Below, one piece after another: positions 1-14,431 of a stretch of DNA of 64,000 nt. Position numbers and translations under genes: made by a program. Under the pieces are notes generated by a model. The model did not search any database. It saw nothing but the letters and a program-made list of their open reading frames with translations, and was not told the origin of the DNA. Position 1 is the stretch's first letter, and each line of letters opens with the position of its first letter. Source of the stretch: Temnopleurus reevesii (lineage: Eukaryota; Echinodermata; Echinoidea; Temnopleuroida; Temnopleuridae); assembly GCA_036244855.1 (NCBI GenBank), contig BQKZ01003051.1:1-64000 (forward strand). Direction: 5' to 3'.

Positions 1-3000
1 TGGGAGGGGGGGGGGGAGTACTTCAATAGACGTGAACCTTTTTGTAAATATTTGTGAAAATAATTTTCCAAAATAAAACACAAGTTTTCTCTTCACAAAG
101 ACTGATCATTTACCATTCAAAATATACATGTACCACCAGACCACCATGTTTTTTCGTACTTTGGAAAATCATTTACAATTTTGATGATAATTGTACCCCA
201 AAAATTATTTAATTTTCTCCTTTTGACCATTATTACCCTTCTGTTTTTCAAGTCTGAAACACGTGGAAGTCTGTCTTTAATTACTATTTCAATTACTCTG
301 CAAGAATCTTCAAGGATGAAGGAGGCAGAATACCACTAAGAAGAAGAAGAAGAAAGAAAAAAAAGAGCAAACTTTTGAGTGCAGATACTTCACACAGGCT
401 TTGTCAATGAAGTACGGGCATAATGCAGGGTTTTGCACAATAGAATTTAGAAGTATTTTGTTTTCAATAAATGCCTACATACATCCAGCTAAGAGTATTG
501 TCCAATCGATGTACATGTGCAATCATTTTGGGAAATAAGTGATCAAATTTCAGCTTGTGTCTGTGAGCATTGCTTAGAATAGATTTTGTCTATGTCTTAC
601 TGCATTGCATAACTTTTGCTGGCAGTTCCTTTTTGGCTACAATATGGTTAACTTTGATTGTAGCATGGACTCCTGAAGAAATGGACTTCTTACAATCTTT
701 ATTCATTTGAAGTGGTTGATCTTTTGATAGGATGAAAAGAGAAAACTCTTTTGATTTGAAAGAGATCTGACAGAGATAGTTTATAATTATATCCCTGGTC
801 AAGGCAACCACTTCTTTCTGCATTCACTTGAAATTTAAGATACTTTATAAGCTGAATTTTTTGCGTTGGTTTTATTTTCGCTGATTTCGCGGTTTTTGGC
901 CTCGCGAAAATTTCCACTCTATATGATGCACATTCATTTGTGTACAAACACTTTCAAAACGTGAAAATAACAACACACCAATGTGTCAAACTGGTCAGAA
1001 ATTGTGAAAATATCTGTACGCCAAAATATTGGCTTATACAGTATATTGACCACATCTCCCGCTTCAAAGTAATAAATATCGTTGGTAGTCCAATTATAGA
1101 TGTCAATAATTAGAGCATGGTAAGGCAAAAATGAAATTAATTAGATGCCCAAGAAAGACTTGTTTTAAAAACTCAACTGCAATGTAATCAGAAAATGTTT
1201 CCATTCAATAATCTGTTTATCATTTTTGTAACAAATTTCATGTAGAAAATAGCTAGGACATAGAATGGAGTACTAAAGATTCTCTAAAATGTCTGAAAAT
1301 GTTTTTTAGGTTTTACTTTGCATGTTCATTTATTATTTCTTTTCATGAAAATGACTTTTCAGCTTACATTTCATGTGTTATGGTATAAATCACTGTCTTT
1401 TTTTTTTTAAATTTGAAGACTTTGAAGTGAAAGAAAAAATAAAAAGTTCAGGCCATCTTCAGAGGGTTGGTCAGTCGAGGGGATCCAAACAACAATGTTT
1501 TGTGCCAAATTAGAGGTCAGAGTAATCAATCAATTTGTTTCAAAGGAAAGAGGAAGTCACATGAGATTGTGATTGTTCATTGTTTCCTACACAAATCGAT
1601 TTTTACTCATTTGCACAGGAATGTTACAACTTTTTAACTTATTTAGCCACCACTTTATCATATTTGGGGTATTCTTACAAGCTGTATCCATAACAGAGAA
1701 TTTTGTTGCTTATTATTCAGCCAGTGTGGTAAGTACTATTACATAACTATTTTATATAAATTATAATGTCTACAATACAACCTCAGACAGCATTGAACCA
1801 TTGTTTTGTATTGTATTGTACTTTATTTCCAGTCAGTAAAAAGACATATAATACAAAATCAGAATACATTTGACAAATTTACATGTGTAACAAAAATTCG
1901 CAATTGATAAGATTGGCTGGATTGCCCTTTCAGAAGAATTAAAATGAATACCTCTGTTCTTCCAAGGGGTCCAGATAATTTGTAATGAATTGAATTCACT
2001 TAATATTTCCTGAAGTTTAAGGAATATATTTAATTGTACATATGATCTTTAAGTTTAAAATTAACCTTTCAGTCCTGAGATTTAACCTGCTATTAAAAAA
2101 GTGTTTTGATATTGAAGTATCAAAAGAAAAACTTAATTAATATTTTATTTCTTGTGATTCAGTTTTTAGAGAAGAAATTTTTTCTTTTTTGCGTCTGAAT
2201 CAAGATTTTATTTAGACACTTTGTATTCAAACATTCTCTTGACTTTCTTCTCATAATAGAAATAAAAACAATGGAGTTAAAATATCTATTATTTTTCTAT
2301 TACTGAAAGAAAAGTTGATTTTTGTCATATAAAAATGGGTATGAGCATACAATGTCTGTTTTCTAATATTGAATATAGATTGAATTCAAATGTACTGAAT
2401 ATACAATGTAGATTTAATTAAAGTATAGAACCGCCATATCTATTCCTCCTTTAACAAGATGAGTTTGCGTAAAAGATAATCATTTTGTCATCATATACAT
2501 GTACACGTAGGTGATCAAATTTAGATTTTGTTTGCTTTTCAAATCTTTTTATCTTCAAACCTTGTCCTTCTCATCCCAGGTGAAAATCAAATACATCTCA
2601 TAATTTCTTTCTACTTTAAATATTTGAATTAGACAAAATCGTAAATAGAAGTACTGCTTAAAAAATTTGAAGTTCAAGTATGGTAAATTATTAACGTTTA
2701 AAAATATATATTTAGGTAAATAATAATGTATTGTTACACAAGTTTGAAAGTGGCTTTTTTTCTGAGGATCTTATCTGGGTCCTACCAGCCATGTACACAT
2801 ACATGCTATTTTAGGACCCCATACTTTTTCCAGTCAATCGTGCAATCATATGTCAATGGTTTGATTTATATCAATCCCAAGTCTTTGGTAATTCATGTAT
2901 AAAAGATTCACAATTGATTGCCAGATTGATTGCATATCTTTCTTGTTACAAGCCCCAAAGGAGAATATGTCGCTTCAGTTGATTCCTTTACATAGCTCTG

Positions 3001-3540
3001 CCTATGTTGAATATTTTAGGACCACATAGAAATTTGACTAAGAAGAGGTAAATAACACATGTTTGATACTCATTTATTTGTCTTGTACAAAATTTATTTG
3101 ACTTTGGCAGAGTTAACTGTATTTCTCTATATTTTTGATTCACAACACTGCACATGTTGAACTTGTGAACTCTGTTGTATCTCTATAATGATTAAGTTCC
3201 ATTGGAGTTGAACTCAATCTGTAAAGTTTTTGTATTTAAATTTTCTTTGTTATCTTTATTTTGACAGGTTGATTTTTTTTTGTATTTGTTTCGTTTCCAT
3301 CATTTGCAAAGGTACATGTATGTCTAAACTGTGTCAATCGTACCTGTATCGGGATGGTTATAATGAAGCTTTTATCAGGCAGGATTAAGAGTTAGTAAAT
3401 TCCAAAGTGTAAACCGACCTTTATCTGAATCAACTACTCTGGTTGTTATGTAAACTTCTATAGTCTGGAGTACCCTGATAATAATCTTTTTAACTCATTA
3501 GCAATGGATAGGGTAATCGACGTCAAGTTATAATCAGCAT
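1..3540. other. AT-rich non-coding DNA upstream of ACSL
   Basis: The stretch is AT-rich, with homopolymer runs and no long open frame or recognisable protein similarity in any frame. It is probably upstream intron or 5' flank of the ACSL gene, because the first coding exon at 3919 is preceded by a splice acceptor and so implies a 5' UTR exon somewhere upstream. The only exon-like object I can point to is at 1619-1728 (separate entry). Confidence 0.6.
1619..1728 (+). other. candidate orphan exon, identity unknown
   Basis: A 110-nt block sits between a good acceptor (pyrimidine-rich tract ending TTTGCACAG) and a consensus donor (GTGGTAAGTA). It is open in one frame for 36 codons starting with an ATG at 1621, and the translation is hydrophobic (it includes FIIFGVFLQAVSITE). 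I do not recognise the protein. It ends in phase 0, which does not join in frame to the ACSL start exon through its 14-nt leader. It may be an alternative 5' exon, an exon of a gene lying to the left, or chance. Confidence 0.3.
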
Positions 3541-3756
3541 CTCTGTCTCTCCCTTTTCTTCTTCTTCTTCTTTCTTCTTCTTCTTCTTCTTCTTCTTCTT
3601 CTTCTTCTTCCTATACTCCCCCCTCTCTCACACTGTAAATATCTCTCTTTTGATCTCTCTTCATACATCTCTTCATCTCTCCCTGTCTCTCTCTCTCTCC
3701 CTCTTTATCTATCTCTCTACAGTTTATCTATATTAATATTCTCATACATCTCAACA

Positions 3757-3791
<35 letters not shown>

Positions 3792-3916
3792 ACCTATTTC
3801 TCCCCATACATCTCAACCTATCTCTCTCTCTCTCTCTCTATCTCTAACTGTCTATCTATCTCTCCTCATACACATCAACTAATCTCTCTCTCTCTCTCTC
3901 TCCTCTGTTTACTCAT
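3541..3916. repeat. (TTC)n and (CT)n pyrimidine tract before ACSL exon 1
   Basis: A (CTT)n run at about 3556-3610 is followed by nearly 300 bases of interrupted CT repeats. The tract ends directly at the acceptor TCATAG at 3913-3918 of the first coding exon, so it acts as a very long polypyrimidine tract for that exon. Confidence 0.9.
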
Positions 3917-3932
3917 AGATAGCACCAAGAAG

Positions 3933-6900
3933 ATGTTGGACCTGTACGAGATTCTGCAGCAGCCTGCAGTGTATGGCACACTGGGCGTCGTAGTGGTTGC
4001 AACCTTCCTTGATTTCTTACGGAGGAGAAGACAGGATAAATTCCTCATGGCTTCACCGGTTAACCTAAAAAAACAGTCCATTGAGCTGCCTGTGAGTCCA
4101 TTTTTGTTTTTGTTTTTAAGATTTATTGAAAAATTAGAGTGACAGTTTATGAATAATGACTGAAGCACTCATTTATGTGCCAACCTGTAAGTTTTTATCT
4201 AGTTTAGTAAGATACTTTTTGCTAGAAAATAGCAAAACAAGATTTTCTTCTCACAAAATTATGGGTACTATATTTGTCAAATCTATGTGTCAAAATTTTC
4301 ATAGAAAGTTTTGTTTCAAAACTATCAAAGTAACATTACAGGATACTATACTGTCATGTTTGTTTTCTGAGATTTTGGATGAGGATAAGGTTTCTGCTAT
4401 CTTGTGATTAGACATCATCAAATAAAGTGAATGGGTTATAAGAATAATGTTGATTTCAATAAAACAATTCATGTATGAAAACTGATTTAAAGTTTGACAG
4501 TTTTTAAGCTTCTGTCCCCAAGATGCTTCATAAACAGAATCCTATATCATATATTTAAATTCATCTTTCTTCTACAGGGTGGAGAAAGAGTCCATGTTTC
4601 GGCTCTCACTCCTGAGAGAAACTTTATAGAGTATATGCACAAAGATGGGAGAACAGTCTACCAGGGTTCAAGTCATGTAGTTTTTAGCTCCTGTCCCCAA
4701 GATTCTTCATGGACAGAATCCTAAACAAATGTTTAAATTTTCTATTCATCTTTTATTTACAGGGTGGTGAGAGAGTCCATGTTTCGGCTCTAACTCCGGA
4801 TAGGAACTTTATAGAGTATATGCACGAAGATAGGAGAACAGTCTACCAGGTTTAAGCGCTAGATCTTTTAGCTCTTGTCCCCAAGACGCTTTATAAACAG
4901 AATCCTAGACTACGAAGGAGGGAGAACTGTCTACCACTAGTACCAGGCTTTAAGCTCTGTAGTTTTTAGCTCCTGTCCCCAAGATCTTTCATAAACAGAA
5001 TTCTATATTACGTGTATCTATTCGTCTTTCTTTTATAGGGTGGTGAAAGAGTCCATGTCTCGGCTCTCACTCCAGATAGGAACTTTATAGAGTATATGCA
5101 CGAAGATAGGAGAACAGTCTACCAGGATTTAAGTCATTTGTTTTTTAGAGCCTGTCCCCCCAATACACTTTAGGAAGAGAATCCTATTGTAAACTGAATT
5201 TTAAAACTTTATTCCTATTTCTTTTACAGGGTGGAGAAAGGGTCCATGTTTCGGCTCTTACTCCAGAGAGGAACTTAATAGAGTATATGCACGAAGATGG
5301 GAGGACAGTCTACCAGGCTTTTCTCAGGGGTAAAGCAATCGATGGTAAGTAAGACCCTGTTCTGAGATATGGCATGAAATCACTTTTACATAAACCAGTT
5401 CAACAGAAACTAGTTTAACGGCAGGTCAGAACAGGAAAAGCGGTCACAAAAATTGACTTCCAAACTGGTTTAAATATCTACTCTGCGAGGTAGACTTTTG
5501 GGAGAAGGAACCGGTTCAGCCGTTCGAGACTCTTAAAGCAGCTTAAGGTTGTAAATTTCACTCTGAATATGTCAAGCATTCTGCTGTGCTTCGCCCGCAA
5601 TATGCAGAGACAATAGGAGTACAAAGAAATGTACACATCAATATAGGTGCTGGAAGTATTTGAACATTAATCTGAATGGGGACACAAATGGCCTTCTTAA
5701 CTGGCTTTCAAAACTAGTTTGGTGGAAACTACTTTGGAAACTAGGCTTGAACGTGTCTAAAAGTCTCCTCCTGGGAGCGGTTTCATAAAGCTGTTCATAG
5801 AGGTATACACAACTCTACAAATGACTGGTGAACCTTTTGTAGGAGCAAGCACGAAGACGTTGGCTATCATTGGATATCCAAGGAAGGATCATAAGTTGTT
5901 TGTAATAGAATCATGTGTTCCGTACAAACCGTTTAATAAAACATAACCCAGGAGCTTCATTTTGTTGAAGGGTGGTAGTGTGGTGGTTCTGACTCTAGTC
6001 TTTCAATCAGAGGGTCATCATTCGAAACCCATCCATGTTGTTCATTTCTTCTGCAGGAAAATTGTCTACATTGTGCTGTTCTCAACCCTGGGAGGTGTTT
6101 CACCAAGATAAGAAAGACTTTACGCACGACTTTACATTCGACTGGTATCAATCCTTGCGCTGAATGCGCGTACTATTATGAATTATACGCGCAAGAAGGG
6201 TTACCAGTCGAACGTAAAGTCGTGCGTAAAGTCTTTCTGATCTTGGTGAAACACCTCCCAGGTGTGAAAAGGTACCTAGCAGGAAGGAATCTCGTATAAT
6301 ACTTTAGTGTAATCTATTACTATTGAAGTGAATGAGTAACAAGATGGCCAATTTGAAGTTTGTTGATTTAATGATCTCGTTCTAATTCTCAGGTGCTGCC
6401 GATTGCATGGGTTCATGTACAGACAAGGGTTCTGTGGAATGGATGAGTTATAATCAGGTAAAGCACATTTCTTTTTAAAAATCGTCTGAAGGGGTGTTGT
6501 TCAAAAGTTGGAATTAATCGCAAGTTGCAGAACTTTGATCGGAACATGCCAATCAAAATCATTGTTTCACGCGCATCTTGTTAAATGCGCATACCTTGCG
6601 CGAATGAAAATGTCCGTAACTATTTGCAAAGTTGCAGTTGATTTGCAGTTGATTTTGAACAACACCCTCTAAGACAAATAAATATGGAGTTTTAGATTTC
6701 ATCCATCTCAGTCACCAGAAGTAAAGGTTAATCAATGTCAACATATCCACTGCTCTCGTTTGTTCACTCCCAAATCAAATTTCGATTTCAGTTGATTAGT
6801 CCCAGATGACGACACTGTGCCAAGCACACAAGTGCACATATGTGCTCGTACATATGTCAGGGAGCGAACAGGAAAAAGCAAGAAATGATCATCACAGGTT

Positions 6901-9900
6901 AGTCATAGCTGTGATCTAATAATGAGCAGCTGTGCGCAAAAGGTGAATTTGAAACCTCCACAATAGATTTGGTTCGAGGCCACTTTGTGTTATAGCAGAT
7001 AGTCTGGTATGAATTAATCCCAGACTAGGCCATTATTTATTATCCAGGTTATTCAAAAGTAAAGCCAAAGATTTTGATAATAATAACTATAGGTGTTGCT
7101 AGAAAGTTGCGTTCCATCGTCTGCAAATCAGCTGCAATTGGAAACGTGTATAATCATTTGCACAAGGTCTGTACTTGTAATAACACTTGCATGAAACATT
7201 GAATTTGATTTAAACATCCTGATCAACTGCAACTTTCAATTGATTGCACCCTCCAAGCAACCTTCCCTTTAGTTATTGGTGTAGGACCTAGAAAACCTCC
7301 TTCAGAATATTGTCCACTGGGTCTTAATCACTTTGAAGAGCTCAATTTGGAAAGAGGAGTGGGAGGGGTGTGTAATATGTTAGGTATGTGTACATGTACA
7401 TGCATATTCAATTTCACATTTTGATTTCAAGTTCAGCTGTGGGTAATTTTACAAACCAGTCACAGATGTGGGGCCATTGAATAAAACCAACATAGCGACG
7501 ATCACATTTAAAGGAGTGCTGTAGAATTGCATAAAAAACATACCTTCTTATCAGAGCCTAGGGGTTAACATTCATGTTTAGATGGTGCAAAGCCTCTTTC
7601 ACTACCTACTGATGGCTTCTACGAGCTACTGGCCCCTGATTCTCAATTAACATTACATTATTTTGAAGCAAAATTGTAGATGTTATGAGATGGACAAATC
7701 TTTAAAAAAAAAACTCACATTTTCAAACAAAGTGTACAAATATTGGGCCATAGACCAACTGGATCAATGTAACTTTGACTGGGTGTAACTCTGAATCAAT
7801 TACAAGTATTCATTGATAATTGGGACACCATGGATACAATGATTACCATTCGGTCCTAACCAACAAATCGGCTATGTTGTCAATGCCGTTTCAAATGCAT
7901 TCATCAAATGTATGATATCTTATTTTTTTAATCTCTCATTTTATATCAAAGATGTAAATATTTGGTCACAGATTTATAACGAGCTGAATATAATCTCCAA
8001 ACTGGATTAATGTAACCTTGAATGGGTGTAACTCTGAATCAATTACAAGTGTTCATTGATAATCGTGACACCATGGATACGTTTATCATTCAGTCCTATC
8101 CAACAAATTGGCTATGCCGTCAATGCCGTTTCAAATACATTCATCAAATGACTGATATCTATAGACTTTGCCCTCTTTGGGTCAATCAAATTAACCCATT
8201 TGTTTGTTGATTGTTCTTGATGTTTTAGTGCACTTCCAAATCTCTATTAGAATTGATCGTTTTGTTTTTATCTTTTTGGCAAATTGATTAATCAGATAAC
8301 ATTTGTAAACATTGAATCTAAAGTACAACAGTCTATTACCACTACACCCCTAGATATTTTAGGTAGATAGTGAATTCAATTTTCATAAATTATTATTAAA
8401 ATTAATGATTATTTGAGGATTTAAAATGGCTTGCAGCCCCTCTATTTTATTCTGACACTTTTGTTCATTTCTTAGTAATACCTGTCAAGCTCCCCCTCTT
8501 ATTGACAGACTTAGACCCCGGTTAGACAGCGAGTCCAGGGCTAGCCTAGGCCAGACCAGGGTCAGCCCCAGGCCCGCTGTCTAACCGCTCCAAAGGAACC
8601 TTACCCCGACCTAAGCGAGTCCGTTTTCAGTCCACCTATTTGGATCAACCAGGGCCAGCCCCGGGCTAGCTCGGTCTCGCTGTGTAACGGGGTTTAGACC
8701 GATGGGCCCACTTTTTGCGGTCTTTTGTTGGCGTCAATGGATATGTTGAAACATTTTCTATTGTGTTTGCTCCGCTGATTGTTTACATGAAAGCACCACA
8801 ACTTTCTCTCGTTAAAAACGAGCACAGGCGAGATACGAAAGTGGTCTGACCCGGGAGCGGTTAGACAGCGAGACCGGGCTAGCCGTAGCTGACCCTGGTC
8901 TAGCTGTGTAACCGGGCGAAACGGGGCAGCCCATGGACTAGCCCGTTCTGTCTAACCGGGGTCTTATTGACAAATCTTAGATGCTGGATCTGTGTACAAT
9001 GATTAATTGTTCGAACAAACTATTGATTGAACTTCTCTGATTATGATTTTTGGTGCACTATATTTGACACACCTAATGTCAATATCACCTACACAAATTC
9101 CAATACTTTGCGTGCTAACACATTACAATGTCAACCTGTATGTCAGCCCATATGTACATTAGGCCTACAGTTAGTCTTGAAGAATTCTGGCATTAGGATT
9201 TCTTTAAGATACAAAATAGTTAAAGAGATATCTTGATTTGAAATTGCAGGAGGGGGTCGTCTCACTTAGGGGGTGTTGCTCAAAAGTTGCAATTGATCGC
9301 AAGTTGCAGTTGATCGCCAATTGCAGCCAATCAAAATCATTGTTTCATGCGCGTCTTGTTGAATGTGCATACCATGCACGAATGAAAATGCGCAATTTGC
9401 AAAGTTGCAGTTGATTTGCAGTTGATTTTGAGCAACATCCCCTTAGAAAAAGTAAAAGCAGCACTTTAAAATGGTATTCAATTTTTTACCACAGAGATGC
9501 GCTGAATTTTATCGCACACCTCACCCTGCCCCCGGCCCACCCCCAATCTGCCGCTGCCTTTTGTTGTGTTTCCTCTAGGCTACAGCTTGTGAACCCTTTT
9601 GCCTCAAACTAACTCTCATTGTCATGTAATTCCCTAAACTATAGAAAATTACCCCATAATTTTCATATTCAGCATTTGAAATATATAATTTTCCACTACT
9701 TAAAAAGTACCTTGTTGCATGAGTACAGCACATTGTGGATGAATTTCCTGCTTACTGGACCCCATAACCAGCAGATTAGAGGGTGCAGGACCATACCAAT
9801 TACAGTGGAGATTATATACAACCTTACAAAATATGCATGCAAATATGTATTTTCAATGAATGCATTCATATTCATCATGTATGCATTTGTCAAGTTGTAT

Positions 9901-12900
9901 GTAATCCCCACTGTAGCTTTCAACAACTCTTATTTCCTTATTACTATGAATTTCTGAACCTTGGTTGCTTTTGCATTTTGAATCTTTCTAGGTAACTGAG
10001 GCAGCCAACGAGATCGGATCTGGCTTGATCCATCTAGGACTGAAACCAAAATCAGAGGCGGAGTCATTGCTAGGAATCTATGCACAGAACAGGCTAGAGG
10101 TAAAAATTATGAAGATCCTTTAGGCAAAAAAAAAAGATAAAATTGTTTGGTTGTTCTTAACTGGCTGACAACCTAAAAATGGCCCAATGGGAAATGCAAC
10201 CGGAAAAGTCTTATTATATCAAATGGGATTTGAGGGCAACCAAACAATTTTGGGGCCTTATTGCATCATGAGAGTTGGACAAATCTTTAGCCTTAAGCCT
10301 TTCTATATGGTAGGTCTTGTCTTAAAACACAAAAAAATACTTGTTTGGCTGCCCTCGAATACTATTTTCTATGATTATAATACTTATGACACATGTAGTG
10401 TTAGTATAAGCACAATAAATGTTTGTTGATAGCAAATATTAGACTAGGAGACAGTCAGGATGCATTAATTTCATTTTTGGAGTCAGAATTTATTTTGCTG
10501 ATGTGGATGTATTTCCCTATGGATTATAAAATGAAAGACGATTGAGAAAATAAGGAATTAGGATTTCACTAATGTTCTTTTATAATTGTCTTTCTTATAT
10601 CTTCTTTTTTTTCAGTGGGGATTGTTTGAGATAGCATGTGTCTCATATTCCATCGTCAACGTTCCTCTGTACGACACCCTCGGCCCTGATGCGTGTTCCT
10701 ACATCATAAATCAAGGTATCGTTGGAAAATGATTTTATGACTTAAATTCTATAAGACTATTCAAGACACTGCGAAGTCTAATCATTAACATAACTGAAAA
10801 CCTTTCGGAATGTTCACAAAATACATTATGAAGATAGCATGTGTTTCGTTTTCCATCGTCAACGTTCCTCTGTACGACACCCTCGGCCCTGATGCGTGTT
10901 CCTACATCATAAATCAAGGTACTGTTGGAAAATTATTGTACAACTTCAATTGTATAAACTATTCAAATTGATATTCCAATAATTAATCGGAATTGACATC
11001 CTATTGGAATGTTCATAAGATGCATTAACGAGGCTTGATCGATCTCCTCCACGAAATCATTATTGGTATGCTTTCCAAACATAGTTTTTATGCCTCCACC
11101 ACAGTTAGGTGGTGCCATAAGCATTATGTTTTCGAATTGTCCATCCGTCCAATGCTACGGTCCATCTGGAACTCGTTACCGAGATAACTTCAGAACCACT
11201 GAACGGATTTTAACCAATCATGGGTCAGATATGTTTAAGCTTGTAAGGATTAAGTCAATAGATTTGGGGTTACGATGGTCAAAGGTCACAGAGCTAAAAA
11301 TTCACCCAAAATTGCTTGTTACCTCAATAACTTCAGAACCACAGAACAAATTTTAACAAAAATTTGGTCAATCATGTATAAGCATGTAAGGATGAACAGA
11401 GTAAAGTTTTGGTTCAGGAAGTCAACGGTCACGGGGTAAAAAAATGTGAAAACCATCCAAAATATTTGTGACTTTTGATCGCGTGGTGTAAGGGGTAAAA
11501 TTCTTCTGACCATGGGATGGCGAGGCATGAATTCAACTGCACGGTCAAGGATTCATCTAGTTTTCTTTTGACATGAATAATATTATTTGCTTTCTTCCTA
11601 CAGTGTAGGTGATATCGCCATTGTGGTTTGCGACACCACCAAGCGCATCTCGGCAGTTTTGGAGAAGGCTTCGTCGAGCCCATCTCTTAAAATCATCATT
11701 GGTATGCTCCCCAATGAGATTACTCCAGAGATTTTGTTCTTTCATCATTAAAAGTTTCTTCTGCTTTCTTCCTAGGTGACATCGCCATCGTGGTATGTGA
11801 TACCACTAAGCGTATCTCGGCGGTTTTGGAGAAGGCTTCGTCTAGCCCATCTCTGAAAAATTATCATCTGTATGCTACCGAGCGATATTACTCCAGAGAT
11901 TTTGTTCTTTCATCATGAATAATTTCTTCTGCTTTCTTTCCTAGGTAACATCGCCATCGTGGTGTGCGACACGACCAAGCGTATCTCAGCGGTATTGGAG
12001 AAAGCTGCGTCGAGCCCGTCTCTGAAAATCATCATCGGTATGCTCCCCAACGAGATAACTCCAGAGATCAAGCAAAGAGCACAGGACAGTAATGTGCAGT
12101 TACACACCATTCAAGAGCTCAGAGTAAGTATAGGCTTATCTATGAATTAAAGGGCCCTGGCCCGCCATTTTTTCTTTCCTCATTTATTTCATTTGCTTGT
12201 CAAAAACTTATATATTATCAGTCTTAGGGGGTGTTGTTCAAAAGTCGCAAATGATCACAAGTTACAGTTGATTGGAACTTGCCAAGCAAAATCATTGTTT
12301 CATGCGCGTCTTGTTCACTGCGCATACTGTGCGCAAATGAAAATGTGCGTTACAATTTGCAAAGTTACAGTTGATTTGCAGTTGATTTTGAACAACACCC
12401 CCTTAGATAATGTGTTGTTGTGAATGAAGGTAACGTAAGAAAATTGCAAATAAAATATATGTGCCTAATGATAGTGCAAGAAAATGTGTAATGATAGAGT
12501 AGTACTGTAATCACATAAAAGTTCAGAAAATGACATTTGCAGAGCTGCCAACCAAAATCTGTATTTTCCTTCCCTTTCGTTTTCTTATGGAGTACTTCAT
12601 TATATGGCCATCAGTAATTAAGTTAGACATTGTTATGTCCACAATACCACCTCTTTGTACCCTTGAATCAATGGTATCAGCTGGAAAGCATCTGGAAGCT
12701 ATTTATAAGATTGAGAGGTATGACATTTTATTACAGCAAACCATTCATTTGATTCACACCCTAAATCAATAAACAGTTTATGCCGGTGGATGATAAAGCG
12801 TTTTCGTGGAGAAACAGGTGTGTTGGATTATATTCTTCTTCTCTTGTAAATTGATCTTGAATATCTATTCATTTGAACACTCCCTTGCTATGTGTAATAA

Positions 12901-14390
12901 AATTGAAATGTGGAACGGAATCCGTACTGGTTGGCAGCTCTGCATTTGTCAGGACTGTCCCATGTGCTGCTACCTGTGTTGTCTAAAGTGAAAACGGATG
13001 TGGTTATAAAAATCATTCTAGTTTTATCCGGTTTTGATCTACTCTGTTGAGTCTCTCTTGTCAACGCAAGTCATTTTCTGTATCATTTTCAAAATCAATC
13101 ACGGTCGCACCGCTTAATTACCCATTTAAATCTTTTTGCAAGTACTCAATGTTATATTTAATGAAATTTAACATTGCAACCTCAACTGATTTTGATTTCT
13201 TTCCTCTTTTTCCTCCTTCTTTAGGAACTAGGCAAAAAACACATGCAAGATGTCTGTGTAAGTATATGTGTCTCTGATATCTTTAATACAATTTCTTACC
13301 AATAAGAAATGTAATTTCTATTAATTGCATTTGTTTTAGTCTATAACAATAGCCCATTGAAGTCACAAATTTGTTGAAAAGCAGCTGGTATAAAAATGCT
13401 TCAGTTCAATACATCGAGCAGTGATAAGTGATTTTATATTCAAATGATTGAAAAAATACTATGAAGGAAAAATGATTTTTTAATGAGAAAATGCATAGTG
13501 AGGGTTTATGCAGTTATTAGGCACTGATGAGGAAGTGCATTCACTTTGAAACATGCTCTCATTAATTGTGATTTCTTATTTATACTATTATTCAAAATTA
13601 TATTGTGTCATTCTTTTTGCAAGTATAATTCAATAATTCAATTCAACAATGGTTATAATTAAATGTTGTACTGGTTTGAAATAAGGTATAAATAAGTAAG
13701 TTCAAAATTTTACAATCATGAATCAGCTAAAATTTTTGCTCATGATGATGCCCTTAGACTTATTTCCAATAAAATTGCTAATTTGTGAAAAGTCTGAAAT
13801 TCAGTGAATTCGCTAAAATTCATGATGGCTAAATTACTGTGGCCAATCGCATGAAATGGTCTAAGCCATCCTCTTCTTGCTTAGACGTCTTTACTTCTTG
13901 TGCCATCCTCTTAACGTAGACGCTTCCACGTTTGTGTATGTGTTAGGAAGATTGCACATGAAGTTAAGACGTTTTAGCAAGAAGAGGATAGCTTTTGTGC
14001 AATTGGCACCTAGCCTTTACATTATGCGATCATTTTCTATCAGTAATAGATTTGTGAAATCCAGCTGCATTTTTTTTTGTTCTCAAACAGCCGCCTGACA
14101 AAGATGATATGTATACTGTATGCTATACAAGTGGAACAACCGGTAAGGATTATGCTTCTGGGCGGTGTTTCACCAAATCGTCCTTAATCTTCTGCTGATG
14201 AATTTAAAAATTATCTTAGGACTTACCTTTTCAATGCCTCTTATTCATAATTCCAACTCAAGCAGCATTCTTTCTTCCTTTCTACCTTTCTACCTCTCTA
14301 CCTTCTACCTTTCCTCCAACTTTCCTCTACTATTCTCTACTGCGCTTTGAGCATCCAGTAGGATGGATTTGGCGCATTATAAATTGCATC

Positions 14391-14431
<41 letters not shown>

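Noticed and set aside
4578..5125. Mutually exclusive alternative exons for ACSL exon 2
   Set aside because: Copies a-c lack the last 28 nt and a donor, so they cannot be exchanged for the true exon; treated as relics pending transcript data.
9619..9995. Overlapping open frames on both strands
   Set aside because: AT-rich intron sequence with no domain similarity and no splice support; overlapping frames on both strands suggest chance.
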